A DNA stretch of 64,000 bases from Brevundimonas subvibrioides. Its GTDB lineage: Bacteria > Pseudomonadota > Alphaproteobacteria > Caulobacterales > Caulobacteraceae. Under the pieces are notes generated by a model. That model ran no database searches. It had not been told where the DNA came from and saw only the letters and a list, made by a program, of their open reading frames with translations. Below, piece by piece: positions 17,306 to 25,149 of this stretch. The DNA lies in NCBI GenBank assembly GCA_002280475.1, contig NCEB01000005.1, forward strand, positions 56,184 to 120,183. The letters run 5' to 3'. Every line of letters starts with the position of its first letter. Within the stretch, counting starts at the first letter, position 1. Both the position numbers and the translations under genes were made by a program.

Positions 17306-19615
17306 CTACCCCGCCACCTGACCGAAGTCGGCGACGCGGCCCATGACCGCGCGCACCTGACCCAGCAGCTTCAGCCGGTTCTCGCGCTCGGCGGGCACCT
17401 CGGAGTTGACCATCACATCGGTGAAGAAGGCGTCCACCGGGGCCCGCAGCCCCGCCAGCGCGGTCATGGCGGCGGCGAAGTCCTCGGTCTCCAGCGCGCG
17501 CTCGACCCTGCCCCGCGCCGCCTCGGCGGCGAAGGCCAGGGCGGTCTCGGCCTCGGGCTGGTTCGGCTGTCCCGTGGCCACGGCCCCGACCGGCAGCGGT
17601 CCCTTCTTCTCTTCGGCCTTGAGGATGTTCGACGCCCGCCGATACCCCGCCAGCAGGTTCGCCCCGTCGTCCGTCGCCAGGAAGGCGTCCAGCGCCTCGA
17701 CCCGCCGCACGATGCGGACCAGGTCGTCGTCGCCGAGGCCTTCAGTATCTTTCATCGTCTCTACTACCGCATCGACCAAGTCGTGCCGCGCGCCGCTATC
17801 GCGGAGGATGACTTTGAGGCGTTCGACGAAGAAGCGATGAAGCTCCAGTCCGGGCCACGCGAAGCCCCAAGGATCAGCCCCGGGTCTTGCTAGATCGAAC
17901 AGCCCATCGAGCGAAACCCGCACATTGTTTTCAAGTACTATCCTGATTGCTCCCAGCGCCGCCCGCCGCAGCGCGAACGGATCCTTCGACCCCGTCGGCT
18001 TCTCGTCGATCGCGAAGAACCCGACCAGCGTATCCAGCTTGTCGGCCAGGGCCACCGCCACCGTCAGCGGCGCGGTCGGCACCGTGTCCGCAGGCCCCTG
18101 CGGCTTGTAATGGTCGCGGATGGCGTCGGCGATGGCGTCGCGTTCCACACTTCCCCACCCGCGCTCGGCTCCGCCTCGCGGTCCCTCCCCATGAAGGGGA
18201 GGGAGAGGATCACGCGCCGATTCTCCCTCCCCTTCATGGGGAGGGACGGCGGAGCGAAGCGAAGCCAGGGTGGGGAGGTCCAATGCTCTCGCATAATACC
18301 CGCCCATGATCCCCTGCAGCTCCGGGAATTCCCCGACCATGCCCGACGCCAGGTCGCCCTTGGCCAGCCGCGCCGCCGTCTCCGTCTGATCCGGATCGGC
18401 CCCGACCAGGGGCGCGATCTCGCGGGCCAGGGCAGCGATCCGCTCCACCCGTTCGGCCATCGTCCCCAGCCTGGCGTGGAAGGTCACGCCCTCCAGCTTC
18501 TTCAGCCAGGTCTCGAAGCCGACCTTGCGATCCTCGTCCCAGAAGAAACGGGCGTCGTTCAGGCGCGCCGACAGCACACGGCTGTTGCCGGCGGCCAGCG
18601 CCCGGCCCCCGTCGGTCGCCTCGACATTGGCGACGACGACGAAGTGGGGGGCGAGGGCCCGCACAGACTTGCCCCCCTCCCCCGCTTCGCGGGTACTCCC
18701 CCCAGAGGGGGGAGAGACGCTGTCCGTCTGTCCCCCCTCTGGGGGGACCGAAGCCTGCGAAGCAGGGTTCGAGGGGGGCGCGGCCACGGCGAAATACTTC
18801 TGGTGCGTCTTCATCGATAGCCGGATCACCTCCGGCGGCAGATCGAGGAAGGACGGGTCCATCTCGCCCAGGATCGGCGTCGGCCGTTCGGCCAGCCCCG
18901 ACACCTCCTCCAGCAGGCCGTCGTCGTCGATCATCTCCAGGTTTTGCGCATGGCATACAGCCCGGGCACCCTCGACGATGCGGACCTTTCGGTCGGCCTG
19001 ATCCAGCAGGACGAAATTGTCCTCCAGCTGTTTCCGATAGTCCTCGAACGACCGAACCGTCAGCGGATGACCCGAGCCCATGAAGCGATGCCCCTCGGTC
19101 ACATCACCGCTCTGGATGCCCTCGACCGCGAACGGCACCACCTTGCCATCGAACAGGCAGACGATCCGCTTCAGCGGCCGCACCCACGTCAGCGTCCCGT
19201 CGCCCCAGCGCATCGACTTCGGCCAGGGGAAGTTGCGGATGATCCCTTCGACCATCTCCGGGATCAGGTCGGCGGTCGCCCGCCCCTTCTGCTCGATCAC
19301 GGCGTACAGCACGCCGTCGCGCTCGGACAGCTGATCGCGCGTCAGGCCGGTCTTCCTCAGGAACCCGTCCAGCGCCTGTTCCGGCGCCGAGGCCTTGGGC
19401 CCCTTCAGCTCCTCGGACCGGTCCGGTGTCGCCGCTGGCAACCCCTCGACCACCAGCGTCAGCCGCCTCGGCCCCGCATAGGTCGTCAGCGCCTCCCACG
19501 TCAGCCCGGCCGCCTTCAGACGCTCGGACGCCATCCGCTCCAGATCACGCGCCGCCCCCGCCTGCATGCGCGCGGGGATTTCCTCAGAGAACAGTTCGAT
19601 CAGCAGCTGGGGCAT
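17306..19615 (-). CDS. glyS: Glycyl-tRNA synthetase beta subunit with two repeat-derived insertions
   Basis: 769 residues against about 690 for E. coli GlyS. It begins [20 protein letters not shown]. Family marks include KSMRWGDGTLTWVRPL, IRLSMKTHQKYF, SARLNDARFFWDED and the HD-like KDPFALRRAALG. The C-terminal anticodon region ends at RVADFGQVAG. With GlyQ it charges tRNA-Gly. Two stretches have no counterpart in the family: one after KYFAV (DNA 18672-18778) and one after MGGYYARALD (18153-18275). Both are translated inverted repeats, kept in frame. They fall where E. coli GlyS has short linkers, so the enzyme is probably active. The ATG overlaps the DUF559 stop by one base (TGATG). Confidence 0.95.
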   Translation of the reverse strand: MPQLLIELFSEEIPARMQAGAARDLERMASERLKAAGLTWEALTTYAGPRRLTLVVEGLPAATPDRSEELKGPKASAPEQALDGFLRKTGLTRDQLSERDGVLYAVIEQKGRATADLIPEMVEGIIRNFPWPKSMRWGDGTLTWVRPLKRIVCLFDGKVVPFAVEGIQSGDVTEGHRFMGSGHPLTVRSFEDYRKQLEDNFVLLDQADRKVRIVEGARAVCHAQNLEMIDDDGLLEEVSGLAERPTPILGEMDPSFLDLPPEVIRLSMKTHQKYFAVAAPPSNPASQASVPPEGGQTDSVSPPSGGSTREAGEGGKSVRALAPHFVVVANVEATDGGRALAAGNSRVLSARLNDARFFWDEDRKVGFETWLKKLEGVTFHARLGTMAERVERIAALAREIAPLVGADPDQTETAARLAKGDLASGMVGEFPELQGIMGGYYARALDLPTLASLRSAVPPHEGEGESARDPLPPLHGEGPRGGAERGWGSVERDAIADAIRDHYKPQGPADTVPTAPLTVAVALADKLDTLVGFFAIDEKPTGSKDPFALRRAALGAIRIVLENNVRVSLDGLFDLARPGADPWGFAWPGLELHRFFVERLKVILRDSGARHDLVDAVVETMKDTEGLGDDDLVRIVRRVEALDAFLATDDGANLLAGYRRASNILKAEEKKGPLPVGAVATGQPNQPEAETALAFAAEAARGRVERALETEDFAAAMTALAGLRAPVDAFFTDVMVNSEVPAERENRLKLLGQVRAVMGRVADFGQVAG
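18153..18275. repeat. Palindromic repeat pair inserted in frame in glyS (family C)
   Basis: 123 bases, exactly 41 codons. Arms 18153-18206 and 18222-18275 are inverted. The inner 26 bases (gtccctccccatgaagggga and on) match perfectly, and the outer CCCCACCC also pairs. In the glyS frame it encodes roughly TLASLRSAVPPHEGEG and PPLHGEGPRGGAERGWG, low-complexity sequence unlike the enzyme. Confidence 0.85.
18672..18778. repeat. Second palindromic repeat pair inserted in frame in glyS (family C variant)
   Basis: Arms around 18672-18718 and 18726-18778 are inverted. The core ccccccagagggggg plus flank agrees at 20 of 21 bases, and cttcgcggg/cctgcgaag-type ends also pair. In glyS it reads as Pro/Ser/Gly-rich text (PPSNPASQASVPPEGG, SPPSGGSTREAGEGG). 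About 36 codons are added without shifting the frame. Confidence 0.8.
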
Positions 19616-20232
19616 CAGAGTTCGCTAAAGCCCTTCCCCTCGAGGGGGAAGGGTTGGGATGGGGTGGAGGCACGGGCCGATACGGGAGGCACGAAGACTC
19701 CGGCCGCCTTGCTGATTTCAGCCGCCACGGCTTCGATATCGGCTTCGACTCGTTTCGTGGAGATGCGGATGACGCGGTAGCCCTGCCTCAGGAACCATTC
19801 GTCCCGCGCCAGGTCGCGCAAAGCGACATCGGTCCGGTTGTGAACGCCCCCATCGACCTCGATCACGAGCTTCGCGGAGTGGCAGGCGAAATCGACGACG
19901 TAGGGACCGATCGGAGCTTGCCGGCGAAACCGGATGTCGAGCTTGCGCAGATGCTGCCAGAGCTTGGCTTCGGTGCGGGTGGGCTCGGTTCGTAGACGGC
20001 GAGCGCGGTCGATCCCACCCGCTTTGATCTTCGGTGTCCGCGCGAACCGGTCGATCTCAAAGGAACCCTTCCCCTCGAGGGGAAAGGGTTGGGATGGGGT
20101 GGAGGCACCGCCATTCGAAGGTGCCACCGAGACTCCGTCGCCAGCGGTTTCGGAGTCTCCCGGGCTTAGCGGAGACACCGTGCCTCCACCCCATCCCCGG
20201 CCCTTCCCCCTCGAGGGGAAGGGAGAAGTCAC
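19615..20232 (-). CDS. DUF559 (Vsr-like nuclease fold) protein inside glyQ-glyS operon
   Basis: The family core is [19 protein letters not shown], then [27 protein letters not shown] and [15 protein letters not shown]. This is the DUF559 pattern of restriction-endonuclease-like fold with acidic residues in VVDF and EVDG. Both ends of the frame are translated repeat (PFPSRGKG at the start, [12 protein letters not shown] at the end). The start is uncertain: GTG 20232 overlaps the glyQ stop (GTGA), and other GTG codons lie near 20171 and 20127. The stop overlaps the glyS ATG. Function of the family is not established; nuclease activity is inferred from fold. Confidence 0.8.
   Translation of the reverse strand: MTSPFPSRGKGRGWGGGTVSPLSPGDSETAGDGVSVAPSNGGASTPSQPFPLEGKGSFEIDRFARTPKIKAGGIDRARRLRTEPTRTEAKLWQHLRKLDIRFRRQAPIGPYVVDFACHSAKLVIEVDGGVHNRTDVALRDLARDEWFLRQGYRVIRISTKRVEADIEAVAAEISKAAGVFVPPVSARASTPSQPFPLEGKGFSEL
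19631..19672. repeat. Family C repeat, copy 1 (left flank of DUF559 core)
   Basis: 42 bases beginning cccttcccctcgaggggg, containing the palindrome CTTCCCCTCGAGGGGGAAG. It agrees at 41 of 42 bases with copy 2 (20066-20107) in the same orientation. It encodes the last residues of the DUF559 frame, just before the glyS start. Confidence 0.9.
20066..20223. repeat. Family C repeats, copies 2 and 3, inverted pair
   Basis: Copy 2 (20066-20107) and copy 3 (20181-20223) are inverted, each with the CCCTCGAGGGG core and the GGATGGGGTGGAGGCA tail. The spacer holds a smaller inverted repeat, gagactccg/cggagtctc. Together with copy 1 they bracket the DUF559 core. The pair lies between the glyQ stop and the conserved part of DUF559. 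Confidence 0.85.
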
Positions 20233-21119
20233 GCCGCCGCCCTTTCCTGCTCGACCCAGGCCAGGGCGCACGCCTTGCACAGGTCCCGGATTCGCCCGAT
20301 GTAGCTCTGGCGTTCGGCCACGGCGATGGCTCCGCGCGCGTCCATCAGGTTGAACAGATGCGACGCCTTCAGCACCTGATCGTAGGCCGGAAGCACCAGC
20401 GCCTGATCCTGCGGCCCGCGCATGGCCAACAACCGCTCGACCTCGCCCACCATGTCCTCGAACCGCCGCTTCAGCCCCTCGACGTCATAGCCGTGGAAGT
20501 TGGCCTGCGACTGCTGCCGCTCGTTTTCCAGGAAGACCTCGCCATAGGTCACGCCCTCCTTGGTGAACTTCAGATCGTAAACATTATCAACGCCCTGGAC
20601 GTACATCGCGAGCCGCTCCAGCCCATAGGTCAGCTCGCCCGACACCACGTCGACCTCGATGCCGCCGACGCCCTGGAAATAGGTGAACTGCGTCACCTCC
20701 ATCCCGTCGCACCAGACCTCCCACCCCAGGCCCCAGGCGCCGACGGTGGGGTTTTCCCAATCGTCCTCGACGAAGCGGATGTCGTGCAGCTTCGGATCGA
20801 TGCCGATGGCCTTCAGGCTGTTCAGATACAGGTCCTGCAGGTCGTCCGGGTTCGGCTTCAGGATCACCTGATACTGGTAATAGTGCTGCAGCCGGTTGGG
20901 GTTCTCGCCATAGCGGCCGTCGCCGGGCCGGCGGCTGGGCTGGACGTAGGCGGCCTTCCACGGCTTCTTGCCCAGCGCGCGCAGCACCGTCGCGGGGTGC
21001 AGCGTCCCCGCCCCCACCTCGATGTCATAGGGCTGAAGGATGGCGCAGCCCTGGTCGCCCCAGTAGCGGTGCAGCGTCAGGATCAGGTCCTGGAAGGCGA
21101 GCGGTTCGGTCTGTTTCAA
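20229..21119 (-). CDS. glyQ: Glycyl-tRNA synthetase alpha subunit
   Basis: 296 residues, normal length. It begins [20 protein letters not shown]. Class II synthetase marks are [20 protein letters not shown] and [15 protein letters not shown] [13 protein letters not shown], with [13 protein letters not shown]. It forms the catalytic subunit of the bacterial alpha2beta2 enzyme with GlyS. In most bacteria glyQ and glyS are adjacent; here DUF559 separates them. Confidence 0.98.
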   Translation of the reverse strand: MKQTEPLAFQDLILTLHRYWGDQGCAILQPYDIEVGAGTLHPATVLRALGKKPWKAAYVQPSRRPGDGRYGENPNRLQHYYQYQVILKPNPDDLQDLYLNSLKAIGIDPKLHDIRFVEDDWENPTVGAWGLGWEVWCDGMEVTQFTYFQGVGGIEVDVVSGELTYGLERLAMYVQGVDNVYDLKFTKEGVTYGEVFLENERQQSQANFHGYDVEGLKRRFEDMVGEVERLLAMRGPQDQALVLPAYDQVLKASHLFNLMDARGAIAVAERQSYIGRIRDLCKACALAWVEQERAAA

Positions 21120-21159
21120 GGCGGTTTCGCAGGCGCAAAAGGAAAGGCGGCGGACCCTA

Positions 21160-21208
21160 GGGCGCGATCAGGAAAAGTGGAACCCGGTTTTCCGGTCAGA
21201 TCGCGCCC
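21160..21208. repeat. Hairpin repeat upstream of glyQ (GGGCGCGATC type)
   Basis: GGGCGCGATC (21160-21169) and GATCGCGCCC (21199-21208) are a perfect 10-bp inverted repeat, with GGAAAA and TTTTCC pairing inside. From memory this aagtggaacccggttttcc motif is a common dispersed palindrome in alphaproteobacteria. Confidence 0.75.
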
Positions 21209-21220
21209 CAGGATGAATTG

Positions 21221-21286
21221 CGAGCCTGATTCACGCCGAAAGCCAGGATCGCGGCGCGACCCTGGCTTCCTCGGCGATCAGGCTCG
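21221..21286. repeat. Long hairpin repeat upstream of glyQ
   Basis: Nested complementary segments give a stem of about 66 bases: CGAGCCTGAT with ATCAGGCTCG outside, CGCCGA with TCGGCG next, and AAGCCAGGATCGC with GCGACCCTGGCTT around a GGC loop. It lies between the fasciclin gene stop and the glyQ leader. It is unlike families A to C. Confidence 0.75.
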
Positions 21287-21342
21287 TGCCCACCGCCTTC
21301 CTACTCAACCGGACCTCTCACGAGGTCGATTCGAACTTCCGC

Positions 21343-22203
21343 TTACGACTGCGGCTCTTCGATCGGCGTCGTGTCGTCCTGCTGACCGTCCGTGGGGTTC
21401 GGGACGGGCGGTGAGGCCGTGGTGGTCACCGATTCGGCCGGCTGGCCGTTCGGCGCTTTGACCGTGTCGTCCGGCATCGTCTCCGACGCGCCCGGCGTGG
21501 CCGAGGAGGTCGGCGGCACCGGCGCGGCGGGGGCGGCCGGGGCGGTCTCCTCGGCGTCACCCGTGGCGACCAGAGACTCGGCCGGGTTCAGAACGCGGTC
21601 GATCACGAAGATCGCGCCATTGCCGGCATCGATATCGGCCTGGGTAACCGTCGCGGCGTCGACCTTGATGGTGTCGCCGGTGCCGTCCAGCTGGACGCGG
21701 GTGCGGGCCGCGGTCTCGACACCCCCCGAGGCACCCTCGATCTGGCTCGAGTTCACGTCGGCCACGATCACATGATAGAGCAGCAGCTGGCGCAGCTCAT
21801 TGACGTTGGCCGGATCCAGCAGGCGCGTGCGCTCGGCTTCCGGCAAGGCCGCAAACGCCGCATCCGTCGGGGCGAAGATCGAGACGGCGGGCTGGGTGGT
21901 CAGGGTCTCGGTCAGTTGGGCGGCGTCAAGCGCCGACAGCAGGGTCGAGAACTGGCCCTGGGCGCGCAGGACATCAACCACCGTATTGCCGGCGGCCGGA
22001 GTCTGAGCGTCGACCGGAACGACGGGGGTCACCTGGCTCGGCGTCGTCACCGGCTGTTCGGGCGGAGTGATGGGCTGGACCGGGGTCGCCGGGGTGGCGG
22101 GCGCGGCGGGCATGGCCGAGTCCGGGGCGGTCTGGGCGAAGGCGGAGCCGGCACCGAACAAGGCGATGGCGGCGGTGGCGGTCAGCAGGCGAGTGCGAAG
22201 CAT
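21343..22203 (-). CDS. Fasciclin-domain secreted protein
   Basis: 286 residues from ATG 22203, with an AAAGGA ribosome site. The Sec signal peptide is MLRTRLLTATAAIALFGAGS then AFAQ. A Pro/Ala/Thr linker precedes one FAS1 domain (about residues 65-200): VVDVLRAQGQFSTLLSALDA, SIFAPTDAAFAALPE, LLLYHVIVAD and GAIFVIDRVLNP. The tail is Pro/Thr/acidic and disordered. FAS1 domains mediate adhesion, but the ligand cannot be told here. A GGAACC box (22302-22307) upstream resembles the -35 of general-stress sigma promoters but has no good -10 partner. Confidence 0.92.
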   Translation of the reverse strand: MLRTRLLTATAAIALFGAGSAFAQTAPDSAMPAAPATPATPVQPITPPEQPVTTPSQVTPVVPVDAQTPAAGNTVVDVLRAQGQFSTLLSALDAAQLTETLTTQPAVSIFAPTDAAFAALPEAERTRLLDPANVNELRQLLLYHVIVADVNSSQIEGASGGVETAARTRVQLDGTGDTIKVDAATVTQADIDAGNGAIFVIDRVLNPAESLVATGDAEETAPAAPAAPVPPTSSATPGASETMPDDTVKAPNGQPAESVTTTASPPVPNPTDGQQDDTTPIEEPQS

Positions 22204-22400
22204 GACGGTATCCTTTCGATGCTGCACGGACCGCCGGGGAGGAAGCGCTCGCGGTCCGTTACTCAGTGTTACCGGGTAAGGAAGACTCCCCCCGCCGGCG
22301 TGGTTCCACGGACACACATCATTTAAAGAACTAAGGCGGCGCTCGGGCTGATCTTGTGACGATTCAGTCTTCGAGGCCTGAAATCTGTCTTGGCTTCGCC

Positions 22401-23288
22401 TTAATCTGAAGCTTTGACATGCGTCGCGTTCAGCGCAGTGGGCGAGACCCACCAGGACGGTCGCGCCGCGGATACAGCCTCCGCCGCCCGCCCGGCGGCC
22501 TCGGCGTCGTCGAACAGGGCGAAGGCCGTGGCTCCAGAACCGGACATTCGAACCAGCCTGGCTCCGGCCTGGTCGCGCAGGACGTCCAGCGCCACTCCGA
22601 TCGCGGGCGTCAGCGCCACGGCAGGCGCTTCCAGGTCGTTGCGCTGCCGCCCCAGCCAGTCGGCGACACCCGCCGGGGACCAGTCCGTCGGCGGCTTCGG
22701 CCGATCCGCCTGTCGCGGCGCGACGTCATAGGCGTGATAGACCGCCCCCGTCGGCGATGGCGCGCCGGGGTTGACCAGCAGGGCATGTAGCACCGGCAGG
22801 CGCGGCTCATCGGTCAGCCGGTCACCGATGCCCTCGGCCCAGGCCGATCGGCCACGCAGACACATCGGCCCGTCGGCCCCGACGACGCGGGAGACCTCTT
22901 CGAGGCCTGGCTCATCCAGCCCGAGGTCAAGCGCGGTGTTCGCCAATCTCAGAGCCGTGCCCGCGTCCGACGAGCCCCCGCCGAGGCCCGCCGCGATGGG
23001 CAGCCGCTTGTCCAGTGTCACGGCCAGAGTCGGCTCGCCGATGCCCGCCGCCTCGCCCAGCGCCCTCAGCGCCTTCAGGATCAGATTGTCCGGGTCGCCG
23101 CCCAAGGCCGCTCCGAACGGACCCGTGACGGCCAGCGACAGGCGCTCGGCCGGGGCGAGGGACACGACGTCGCCCACATCGGCGAACGCGATCAGGCTGC
23201 ACAGCGGGTGATAGCCGTCGCCGCCCGGCGGGCCGACGTGCAGGAACAGATTGACCTTGGCGGACGCCAGCCCCGTCAGCGTGGTCAG
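22401..23288 (-). CDS. ispE: 4-diphosphocytidyl-2-C-methyl-D-erythritol kinase, apparent CTG start
   Basis: About 295 residues. It phosphorylates CDP-ME in the MEP isoprenoid pathway. GHMP kinase marks are ASAKVNLFLHVGPPGGDGYHPL, LPIAAGLGGGSSDAGTALR and RMSGSGATAFALF. The conserved text begins directly after LTTLTGLASAK, and no ATG, GTG or TTG is available near it. A CTG at 23288 overlaps the TGA of the upstream TPR gene as CTGA, exactly where an ATGA overlap would be expected, so CTG is the likely start. Translation would then depend on coupling with the TPR gene. Confidence 0.9.
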   Translation of the reverse strand: MTTLTGLASAKVNLFLHVGPPGGDGYHPLCSLIAFADVGDVVSLAPAERLSLAVTGPFGAALGGDPDNLILKALRALGEAAGIGEPTLAVTLDKRLPIAAGLGGGSSDAGTALRLANTALDLGLDEPGLEEVSRVVGADGPMCLRGRSAWAEGIGDRLTDEPRLPVLHALLVNPGAPSPTGAVYHAYDVAPRQADRPKPPTDWSPAGVADWLGRQRNDLEAPAVALTPAIGVALDVLRDQAGARLVRMSGSGATAFALFDDAEAAGRAAEAVSAARPSWWVSPTALNATHVKASD

Positions 23289-25093
23289 AGGTCCAGCCCT
23301 TCGACCAGCTTTCGTTCGACCTCGGCCCGCCGCTCGGCGTCGGGGTCCAGGGTCAGGACGCGGGTCCACTGGAAGCCCGCCTCGCGCCGCCGACCGACCG
23401 ACCAGTAGGCGTCGCCCAGATGGTCGTTGATCTCGGCGTTGGCCGGCTCCTTGGCCACGGCCTGCTCCAGCGTGTCGACGGCGGTTTCGTACTGGCCCTG
23501 CCGGAACTGGGCCCAGCCCAGACTGTCCTGGATGTTCCCGTCCTCGGGATCGGCAGCGTGGGCGCGGGCGATCATCTCGGAGCCTTCGGCCACCCGCGTG
23601 CCGTTGTCGACCCAGAGATAGCCGAGGTAGTTCAGATAGACCGGCTCGTTCGGCTCGGCCTGAAGCGCGGCCCACAGCTCGGCCTCGGCCTCCGGAATTC
23701 GGCCCAGCGATTCATAGGCCGCGCCTCTCAAGAAGCGGATGTCCGCCCCCTGCCCGGCCGTGTTCAGCAGGGGCCCGTTCAGCAGGGCCAGGGCCTCCTC
23801 GTAACGTTCCAGCTGCATCAGCTGGCCCACCGTCACCTGGGCGATCCGGGCATCCTCTGGAGCAGCCGACTGGGCGGCCATAAAGGCGGTCAGAGCTTCT
23901 TCCAGCTGGTCCTCGGCGGCCAGGGTCAGGCCGATCTGCACCTGGGCGGCGGCATAGAGCGGGCCCTGGGTCTCCGGCACCTCGGCCAGGACCGCCAGAC
24001 CGAGCTCGCGCAGGTCCTCCTGCTGCGTCGCCGTCCGGCCCAGCAGGTAGAGGGTCTCGGGCGTGCGATCCAGGGCCACGGCGAGGCGCAGATAGACCAC
24101 GGCGAACTGGCCCGCCCCCTCGGCCGTCGCCTGCCGCGCGGCGATGGTCAGGGCCTCGGCCGCGCCCGCGCGCAGGGTGGGCAGAGAGGAGGGCCGGCCG
24201 CCACGGGACGCCCGTTCCCTTGCCGGGGCCAGGCCCGGGTCGAGCACGCCGCCCGCGACGCCGGCACCATAGACCGCCAGAGCCTCATCTCGCCGCCCGC
24301 GTCGTTCCAGGAACTCGCCATAGGCGACGCGGAAGACCGGAGCGGTGCGGGGATTGTCGACCAGGGCCTTCAGCGCGGCCTCGGCCTCGTCATACCGCCG
24401 GCGCTGCTCCAACAGGATGGCGCGGTTGTAGCGGCCGAACACGACCGTCAGAGGATCGCCCGTCGGATTGGGCTCGATCAGGGCGGTGTCCCAGTCGCCC
24501 GCGGCCGCCGCGATCCAGGGCGAGACCAGGGCTCCCGCGCGGGCGTGGGGCGCCCCCACCGGATCGGCCTTCAGCCGGGCGTTGGCGCGGCGCGCGTCTC
24601 CGTCGGCGAAGGTCAGGACGGCCGAGACCAGGTCGGCGGCCTCGACGATCGCCGGCGAGCCCGCGCCGCCCTCGGACAAGGCACGCGCCGCCTCGCTGAG
24701 GTCGCCTGCCAGCAGGGCGGCGGTCGTCGCCTGTTCGGCCACGACCGGCTGCTCGGGCGTCAGGGCCCGCGTCACGCTGAGAAAGTCGGCCCCTTCGGAG
24801 AACCGGCCCTGGGCCAGGGCCGAGCGTCCGGACAGGAACAGGCCATAGGCCGTGCGCCCCGAGGGATCCTGGGGCGCGGGGGCCCAGACGCGCGGAATGG
24901 CGTCGATGGTCGGAGCCGGCGTCTCCTCGCCCTCGCCCACGACGATCAGCGGTGCCAGAGGCGGCGGCGAGGGCTCGATCTCCCGCAGCGGCAGGGTCTC
25001 GGGAGAGATATCCGGTCGCGGCGCCTCCTGTGCGAGCACGGGGGCGGCCAGCACTGTCGCGGCGAGCAAGGCGGAGCGGAAGATCAATCGCAT
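23285..25093 (-). CDS. TPR-repeat protein with signal peptide
   Basis: 602 residues from ATG 25093. It begins MRLIFRSALLAATVLAAPVLAQ, a Sec signal, then a Pro-rich linker and tetratricopeptide repeats through most of the length, for example QGADIRFLRGAAYESLGRIP and IQDSLGWAQFRQGQYETAVD near the C-terminus. It is likely periplasmic or membrane-associated through partners. No enzyme domain is seen. The upstream frame continues into the etfQO antisense and is not part of the gene. It shares a transcript with ispE; the pairing of a TPR protein with ispE is, from memory, seen in other alphaproteobacteria. Confidence 0.9.
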   Translation of the reverse strand: MRLIFRSALLAATVLAAPVLAQEAPRPDISPETLPLREIEPSPPPLAPLIVVGEGEETPAPTIDAIPRVWAPAPQDPSGRTAYGLFLSGRSALAQGRFSEGADFLSVTRALTPEQPVVAEQATTAALLAGDLSEAARALSEGGAGSPAIVEAADLVSAVLTFADGDARRANARLKADPVGAPHARAGALVSPWIAAAAGDWDTALIEPNPTGDPLTVVFGRYNRAILLEQRRRYDEAEAALKALVDNPRTAPVFRVAYGEFLERRGRRDEALAVYGAGVAGGVLDPGLAPARERASRGGRPSSLPTLRAGAAEALTIAARQATAEGAGQFAVVYLRLAVALDRTPETLYLLGRTATQQEDLRELGLAVLAEVPETQGPLYAAAQVQIGLTLAAEDQLEEALTAFMAAQSAAPEDARIAQVTVGQLMQLERYEEALALLNGPLLNTAGQGADIRFLRGAAYESLGRIPEAEAELWAALQAEPNEPVYLNYLGYLWVDNGTRVAEGSEMIARAHAADPEDGNIQDSLGWAQFRQGQYETAVDTLEQAVAKEPANAEINDHLGDAYWSVGRRREAGFQWTRVLTLDPDAERRAEVERKLVEGLDL

Positions 25094-25149
25094 GGCCCCG
25101 ACATTCACCGGCTTATGCGGCCGCGGCAAGGCTTCTCGCCCGCCACCCC

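Noticed and set aside
19615..20280. DUF559 start at 20280 within glyQ
   Set aside because: It would overlap glyQ by about 50 bases; GTG 20232 at the glyQ stop is simpler, although still uncertain.
22275..22307. General-stress (EcfG/SigT) promoter upstream of the fasciclin gene
   Set aside because: A GGAACC box is present, but no convincing CGTT-type -10 lies 16-17 bases away.
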